In this document: positions 7,422-11,845 of the stretch, piece by piece
Layout: each line of letters starts with the position of its first letter
Numbering within the stretch: position 1 is the first letter of the stretch
Assembly (NCBI GenBank): GCA_023423605.1
Contig: JAFAFF010000140.1
Span: 1-11,845 of the forward strand
DNA length: 11,845 nt
Direction of reading: 5' to 3'
Source: Pseudomonadota bacterium
GTDB lineage: Bacteria; Pseudomonadota; Gammaproteobacteria; Xanthomonadales; Xanthomonadaceae
The notes under the pieces: model-generated
The model's database searches: none
Seen by the model: only the letters and a program-made list of their open reading frames with translations
What the model was told of the DNA's origin: nothing
Program-made: the position numbers and the translations under genes

Positions 7422-8021
7422 ATGAGCGATCTGTACGCCGAAGCCCTGTCCACCTTCGCCGCCCTGTTCGAGGAGGCGCAGCAGAGCCGGGAAGTGGAGC
7501 CCAACGCGATGACCGTGGCCACCGCCGACGCACAGGGGCGACCTTCGGCGCGCACCGTGCTGTTGAAGGCCTTCGATGAGCGTGGCTTTGTCTTCTACAC
7601 CCATCTGGACAGCCACAAGGGCCGTGAACTGCGGTCCAATCCGCAGGCGGCGCTGCTGTTCCTGTGGCGCAGCCTGCGCGAGGCCGGCATACAGGTGCGC
7701 GTGGAAGGACGTGTCGAACAGGTGGATGATGCCGAAGCCGATACGTATTTCGCCAGCCGCGCGCGCATGAGCCAGATCGGCGCATGGGCATCGCTGCAGT
7801 CCAGGACACTGGCCAGCCGCGAGGAGTTCGATGCGCGCGTGGTGGAGATCGAAGCACGTTTCGAGGGCAGGGATGTGCCGCGTCCGGAAGGGTGGAGTGG
7901 TCTGCGCGTGGTGCCGGACCGCATTGAGTTCTGGTACGGCGCACAGTTCCGCCTGCACGACCGCTGGTGCTATGAGACCGGTGTCGACGGACGCTGGAGC
8001 AAGCGCTTGCTGTATCCCTGA
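7422..8021 (+). CDS. pdxH: Pyridoxamine/pyridoxine 5'-phosphate oxidase
   Basis: PdxH oxidises PNP or PMP to pyridoxal 5'-phosphate with FMN and oxygen, in the cytoplasm as a homodimer. The 199-residue product has the family fold throughout: [20 protein letters not shown] (FMN phosphate contacts), [38 protein letters not shown] and the C-terminal [12 protein letters not shown] with RLLYP at the end. The substrate-binding Arg177 and His179 correspond to E. coli Arg197 and His199. Two deviations are visible. The usual FWQ is FWY (Tyr172), and the RQVRVEG-like segment is longer and reads [12 protein letters not shown] believe other xanthomonad PdxH proteins share both, so this is a lineage variant rather than damage. 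The ATG at 7422 has only a weak AAGAAAG upstream. It is divergent from the P-loop kinase. Confidence 0.95.
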   Translation: MSDLYAEALSTFAALFEEAQQSREVEPNAMTVATADAQGRPSARTVLLKAFDERGFVFYTHLDSHKGRELRSNPQAALLFLWRSLREAGIQVRVEGRVEQVDDAEADTYFASRARMSQIGAWASLQSRTLASREEFDARVVEIEARFEGRDVPRPEGWSGLRVVPDRIEFWYGAQFRLHDRWCYETGVDGRWSKRLLYP

Positions 8022-8041
8022 CCGGCGCAGTGAGCGGTGGG

Positions 8042-8099
8042 GTGGAAGGGTTGCTGTCCGCTGGCGAGTGATGACGCATGCGGACAGCAATCGCTTCCC
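8042..8099. repeat. Long imperfect palindrome downstream of pdxH
   Basis: The core is a perfect 11-bp inverted repeat, TTGCTGTCCGC (8051-8061) and GCGGACAGCAA (8080-8090), around an 18-nt loop. An outer GGAAG/CTTCC pairing (8044-8048 with 8094-8098) extends it past a small internal loop. It begins about 30 bp after the pdxH stop. There is no T-run, so it is not a classical terminator. It may stabilise the pdxH mRNA, belong to a small RNA, or be another palindromic repeat family. It is not SMAG. Confidence 0.6.
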
Positions 8100-8250
8100 A
8101 CTCCCGCGGCGACGAGCGCTGGTGGCCAGCTGAGCCGCTGCACGGGTAACGGCGGGAAAGCGCGAGAGTCGCGAATGGACCGCCGCGCTTCATGTGGCGG
8201 CAGGCAAGCGCCCCGCACACTCCGGTGCCCTTTTCAGTTGCGGGATCACC
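8100..8250 (+). other. Hairpin-rich untranslated region before DoxX gene
   Basis: No convincing gene is seen here. Several short inverted repeats follow one another. CGCGA/TCGCG (8161-8173) has a 3-nt loop. CCGCC/GGCGG pairs 8180-8184 with 8196-8200. GCAC/GTGC (8215-8218, 8225-8228) is followed by CCTTTT. CCCGCA (8212-8217) can pair with TGCGGG (8239-8244), which covers the likely DoxX ribosome site. The last two pairings exclude each other, so an attenuator-like or ribosome-masking leader is possible. No known riboswitch class is recognised. High GC makes short stems common, so confidence is low. Confidence 0.3.
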
Positions 8251-8721
8251 ATGCCGTTCATGCGTTTTCTGTTCCTCGTCCCGCCGCTCCGCAGCGGCCT
8301 GGAATCGCTCCTGCTGTTGCTTGCCCGCGTGGTGGCCGGCGTGATGTTCAGCGTCTCGGGCTGGAACAAGGTGTTCACCGGCGCCGGTCGCGAGCGCATG
8401 GTACAGACCCTGACCGAGGCGGGTATTCCCTTTCCGCTGTTCAGTGCGCCAGTGCTGGGGATGATCGAGTGGATTGCCGGTGCCCTGCTGGTGCTTGGCC
8501 TGCTGAGCCGTCCGTCGGCATTGCTGCTGGCCGCGATCTGCGTGGTGGCGGCGCTGACCGATGGCATGGCGCGCATTCCGGGCGGGCTGGGTGTGCTGGA
8601 TTGGCTGAGCTGGTTCTTCTACCTGAGCGAAGTGCCGCTCGCGGTGCTGCTTTCGTGGATGGCCCTGGTGGGCAGTGGGCGCATCGCCATCGAAGCCCGC
8701 TGGGCACGGACATCGGCGTAG
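8251..8721 (+). CDS. DoxX family inner-membrane protein
   Basis: The product is a 156-residue membrane protein with four predicted helices: about 16-38 (LLLLLARVVAGVMFSVSGWNKVF), 59-78 (VLGMIEWIAGALLVLGLL), 82-100 (LLLAAICVVAALTDGMA) and 118-145 (LSWFFYLSEVPLAVLLSWMALVG). The helix-1 ending SGWNKVF and the helix-2 IEWIAGALLVLG follow the DoxX/SURF4 pattern. Family members are linked to redox or stress functions, but the activity of this protein is not known. The start is the ATG at 8251, chosen because GCGGGAT lies 5 nt upstream and homology begins shortly after. An in-frame ATG at 8194 would add 19 polar residues. It is alone on its strand and converges on prpR. The stop codon TAG is contributed by the adjoining SMAG repeat. 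Confidence 0.85.
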   Translation: MPFMRFLFLVPPLRSGLESLLLLLARVVAGVMFSVSGWNKVFTGAGRERMVQTLTEAGIPFPLFSAPVLGMIEWIAGALLVLGLLSRPSALLLAAICVVAALTDGMARIPGGLGVLDWLSWFFYLSEVPLAVLLSWMALVGSGRIAIEARWARTSA

Positions 8722-8742
8722 AGCGGGGCTCTGCCCCGCTGC
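8718..8742 (+). repeat. SMAG palindrome, copy 1 of cluster (variant)
   Basis: GTAG is followed by AGCGGGG, the loop CTCTG and CCCCGCT, a 7-bp perfect stem. Relative to the 1610 copy both arms change together (compensatory), so the hairpin is preserved. TAG at 8719-8721 is the DoxX stop codon. Confidence 0.88.
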
Positions 8743-8754
8743 GCGGTAGAGCCT

Positions 8755-8778
8755 CAGCCGGGCAGAGCCCGGCTCTAC
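8755..8778 (-). repeat. SMAG palindrome, copy 2 of cluster (inverted)
   Basis: The minus strand reads GTAGAGCCGGGCTCTGCCCG and onward, identical over its length to the element at 1610. It faces copy 1 head-on and is repeated again 36 bp later. A stray GTAGAGCC at 8746-8753 can pair with GGCTCTAC at 8771-8778, adding an alternative outer stem. Confidence 0.88.
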
Positions 8779-8790
8779 GAAACGGTGCGT

Positions 8791-8810
8791 CAGCCGGGCA
8801 GAGCCCGGCT

Positions 8811-8814
<4 letters not shown>
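8791..8814 (-). repeat. SMAG palindrome, copy 3 of cluster (inverted)
   Basis: This is an exact repeat of copy 2, offset by 36 bp and in the same orientation. Its GTAG provides the TAG stop codon of prpR (8811-8813, minus strand). The three copies fill the convergent gap between DoxX and prpR and probably form the 3' ends of both mRNAs. Confidence 0.9.
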
Positions 8815-10385
<1,571 letters not shown>

Positions 10386-10408
10386 GCGCGCAGGGAGCCA
10401 GGACAGGG

Positions 10409-10449
10409 GTGTTTCATTTTACTCGTGTTTCAATGTTTCATGTGTTTCA
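10409..10449. promoter_or_regulatory. Four TGTTTCA repeats, probable PrpR binding array
   Basis: Direct repeats of (G/A)TGTTTCA occur at 10409-10416, 10425-10432, 10433-10440 and 10442-10449. Start-to-start steps are 16, 8 and 9 bp, and all face the same way. They stand out as an AT-rich island in GC-rich DNA. They lie about 70-110 bp upstream of the predicted prpB start of transcription, a normal place for a sigma54 enhancer, and over the likely prpR promoter. Assignment to PrpR is inferred from position. Confidence 0.65.
10416..10421 (-). promoter_or_regulatory. Candidate prpR -10 box
   Basis: The minus strand reads TAAAAT, one base off TATAAT, 30 nt before the prpR ATG. The -35 position shows no good match. 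The TGTTTCA repeats cover the expected start site and the upstream promoter region, so PrpR could repress its own transcription. Confidence 0.4.
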
Positions 10450-10474
10450 TTCGGTGCTCGGGAGATTCCTGTTG

Positions 10475-10487
10475 AATCAGCCACTTG
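10475..10487 (+). promoter_or_regulatory. IHF-like site
   Basis: AATCAGCCACTTG fits the IHF consensus WATCAANNNNTTR with one mismatch. It lies between the TGTTTCA repeats and the sigma54 promoter, where a DNA bend would bring PrpR to the polymerase. IHF is needed for prp expression in Salmonella. The site is close to the -24 box, so this remains tentative. Confidence 0.35.
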
Positions 10488-10490
10488 CAG

Positions 10491-10507
10491 TTGGCACGGC
10501 CCTTGCT
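10491..10507 (+). promoter_or_regulatory. Sigma54 (-24/-12) promoter of prpBC
   Basis: TTGGCACGGCCCTTGCT matches the sigma54 consensus TGGCAC-N5-TTGC throughout, with GG at 10493-10494 and GC at 10505-10506, exactly 12 nt apart. Transcription should start near 10518, giving a leader of about 22 nt before prpB. The presence of PrpR with an intact GAFTGA loop next door confirms the reading. Confidence 0.92.
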
Positions 10508-10539
10508 CCCATAACCAAGACTTTCACCAGGACCGTTGC

Positions 10540-11433
10540 ATGACCGCCTCTACGTCCCCTTCCGCCGGAACCCGCTTCCGCCAGGCGCTCGCCGCCGAAT
10601 CGCCGTTGCAGGTCATCGGCGCCATCAACGCCAACCACGCATTGCTGGCCCAGCGCGCCGGTTACCGCGCGATCTACCTGTCCGGCGGCGGCGTGGCGGC
10701 CGGTTCGCTGGGCCTGCCGGACCTTGGCATCAATACCCTGGAAGACGTGCTGATCGATGTGCGCCGCATCACCGATGTCTGCGACCTGCCGCTGATGGTC
10801 GACATCGACACCGGCTTCGGCCCGAGCGCGTTCAACATCGCGCGCACCGTGAAGTCGCTGATCAAGGCTGGCGCCGCGGCGTGCCACATCGAAGACCAGG
10901 TGGGTGCCAAGCGCTGCGGTCATCGTCCGGGCAAGGAGATCGTATCGCAGGGCGAAATGGTCGATCGGGTTAAGGCCGCCGCCGATGCCAGGACCGATCC
11001 GGATTTCTTCCTGATCGCGCGCACCGATGCCATCCAGGTGGACGGTGTGGACGCGGCCATCGAGCGCGCCATTGCCTGTGTCGAGGCCGGTGCCGACGGC
11101 ATCTTCGCCGAAGCCGCCTATGACCTGGATACCTACCGCCGTTTCGTCGACGCGGTGAAGGTGCCGGTCCTGGCCAACATCACCGAGTTCGGCAAGACCC
11201 CTCTGTTCAGCCGCGACGAGCTGGCCTCGGCCGGCGTGGCGATCCAGCTGTTCCCGCTGTCGGCGTTCCGCGCCGCCAACAAGGCCGCCGAGAACGTCTA
11301 TGAAGCGATCCGCCGCGATGGCCACCAGCGCAGCGTGGTGGACAGCATGCAGACGCGCGACGAACTGTACGACCGTATCGGCTACCACGCCTTCGAGCAG
11401 CAGCTCGATGCGTTGTTCGCCGCCAAGAAGTAA
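10540..11433 (+). CDS. prpB: 2-Methylisocitrate lyase
   Basis: PrpB splits 2-methylisocitrate into pyruvate and succinate, the last step of the 2-methylcitrate cycle for propionyl-CoA, in the cytoplasm with Mg2+. The 297-residue product has normal length and the isocitrate lyase/PEP mutase fold. The substrate loop [11 protein letters not shown], the metal site MVDIDTGFG and the catalytic signature KRCGH with Cys126 are all visible. HIEDQ and ARTDA are further family segments. The start is the ATG at 10540: AGGA lies 7 nt upstream, and the predicted sigma54 transcript starts just before it. A longer in-frame extension upstream runs through the promoter and is rejected. It is the first gene of the operon, 30 bp ahead of prpC. 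Nothing is missing. Confidence 0.97.
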   Translation: MTASTSPSAGTRFRQALAAESPLQVIGAINANHALLAQRAGYRAIYLSGGGVAAGSLGLPDLGINTLEDVLIDVRRITDVCDLPLMVDIDTGFGPSAFNIARTVKSLIKAGAAACHIEDQVGAKRCGHRPGKEIVSQGEMVDRVKAAADARTDPDFFLIARTDAIQVDGVDAAIERAIACVEAGADGIFAEAAYDLDTYRRFVDAVKVPVLANITEFGKTPLFSRDELASAGVAIQLFPLSAFRAANKAAENVYEAIRRDGHQRSVVDSMQTRDELYDRIGYHAFEQQLDALFAAKK

Positions 11434-11463
11434 CCTGCTGCAACGAATTCCGGGAGGAACACC

Positions 11464-11845
11464 ATGAACGACACCACCACCACCCCGACCTTCAAGCCGA
11501 AGAAGTCCGTCGCCCTGTCCGGCACGGCCGCCGGCAACACCGCGCTGTGCAGCGTGGGCCGCAGTGGCAACGACCTGCATTACCGCGGCTATGACATCCT
11601 GGACCTGGCCAATACCAGCGAGTTCGAGGAAATCGCCTACCTGCTGGTGCACGGCAAGCTGCCGACCCGCGCCGAACTGGTTTCGTACAAGGCCAAGCTG
11701 AAGTCGCTGCGCGGCATCCCGGCCGCGGTGAAGGCCGCGCTGGAAGAGCTGCCGCCGTCGGCGCACCCGATGGACGTGATGCGCACCGGCGTGTCCGTGC
11801 TCGGCTGCGTGGCGCCGGAAAAGGATGACCACAACCATCCGGGCG
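11464..11845 (+). CDS. prpC: 2-Methylcitrate synthase (3' end outside window)
   Basis: PrpC condenses propionyl-CoA with oxaloacetate to 2-methylcitrate, the entry step of the cycle and source of the PrpR inducer. The frame is open to the right edge, giving the first 127 residues of an expected 375-390. The visible part fits the citrate synthase family: SGTAAGNTALCSVGRSGNDLHYRGYDI, EFEEIAYLLVHGKLPT and HPMDVMRTGVSVLG. The ATG at 11464 has a strong GGAGG 6 nt upstream. It sits 30 bp after prpB in the same operon. The neighbourhood with prpR and prpB favours methylcitrate synthase over the housekeeping GltA; the active-site His and Asp lie beyond the edge and cannot be checked. Confidence 0.94.
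   Translation, partial: MNDTTTTPTFKPKKSVALSGTAAGNTALCSVGRSGNDLHYRGYDILDLANTSEFEEIAYLLVHGKLPTRAELVSYKAKLKSLRGIPAAVKAALEELPPSAHPMDVMRTGVSVLGCVAPEKDDHNHPG

Noticed and set aside
10409..10449. CRISPR-like short direct repeats
   Set aside because: The units are 8 bp with 0-8 bp gaps and sit in a promoter region; there are no spacers or cas genes.

Overview
The window reads as chromosome of a Stenotrophomonas-type gammaproteobacterium (Xanthomonadales/Lysobacteraceae). Three things point there. The DNA is uniformly GC-rich. Short GTAG-headed palindromes match the SMAG/REP family of S. maltophilia. Gene sets such as aroK-aroB-(small WGR gene)-hemE, and a pdxH with an altered signature, look xanthomonad. 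There is no phage, plasmid, insertion sequence, CRISPR array, tRNA or rRNA. The content is mostly core metabolism with short, dense control regions.

Left part (1-3064). The 3' portion of a propeller-type hybrid sensor histidine kinase enters from outside the window. It converges on an MFS drug-efflux type transporter. A SMAG palindrome and a second hairpin lie between them.

Centre (3159-6343). On the minus strand, aroK and aroB overlap by 4 bp (shikimate kinase and 3-dehydroquinate synthase). A 79-residue WGR-domain protein and hemE (uroporphyrinogen decarboxylase) follow. This cluster links aromatic and heme biosynthesis. The small WGR gene seems to have its own promoter and a leaderless start.

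Centre-right (6344-8721). A dodecin (flavin-binding storage protein) converges on a P-loop kinase of the D-glycerate 3-kinase-like family. That kinase diverges from pdxH (pyridoxamine 5'-phosphate oxidase) across only 40 bp. After pdxH comes a 229-bp hairpin-rich gap, then a DoxX-family membrane protein. A cluster of three SMAG elements separates DoxX from the next gene.

Right end (8811-11845). This is a propionate catabolism (2-methylcitrate cycle) locus. The sigma54-dependent activator PrpR is transcribed away from prpB (methylisocitrate lyase) and prpC (2-methylcitrate synthase, cut by the window edge). The 154-bp gap holds four TGTTTCA repeats, an IHF-like site and a consensus-quality -24/-12 sigma54 promoter, so the circuit can be read almost completely from sequence.

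I found no clearly new multi-gene system. The observations most worth following are the SMAG elements that supply the stop codons of three separate genes, the prp control region, the WGR protein lacking the motif tryptophan, and the structured gap before DoxX.
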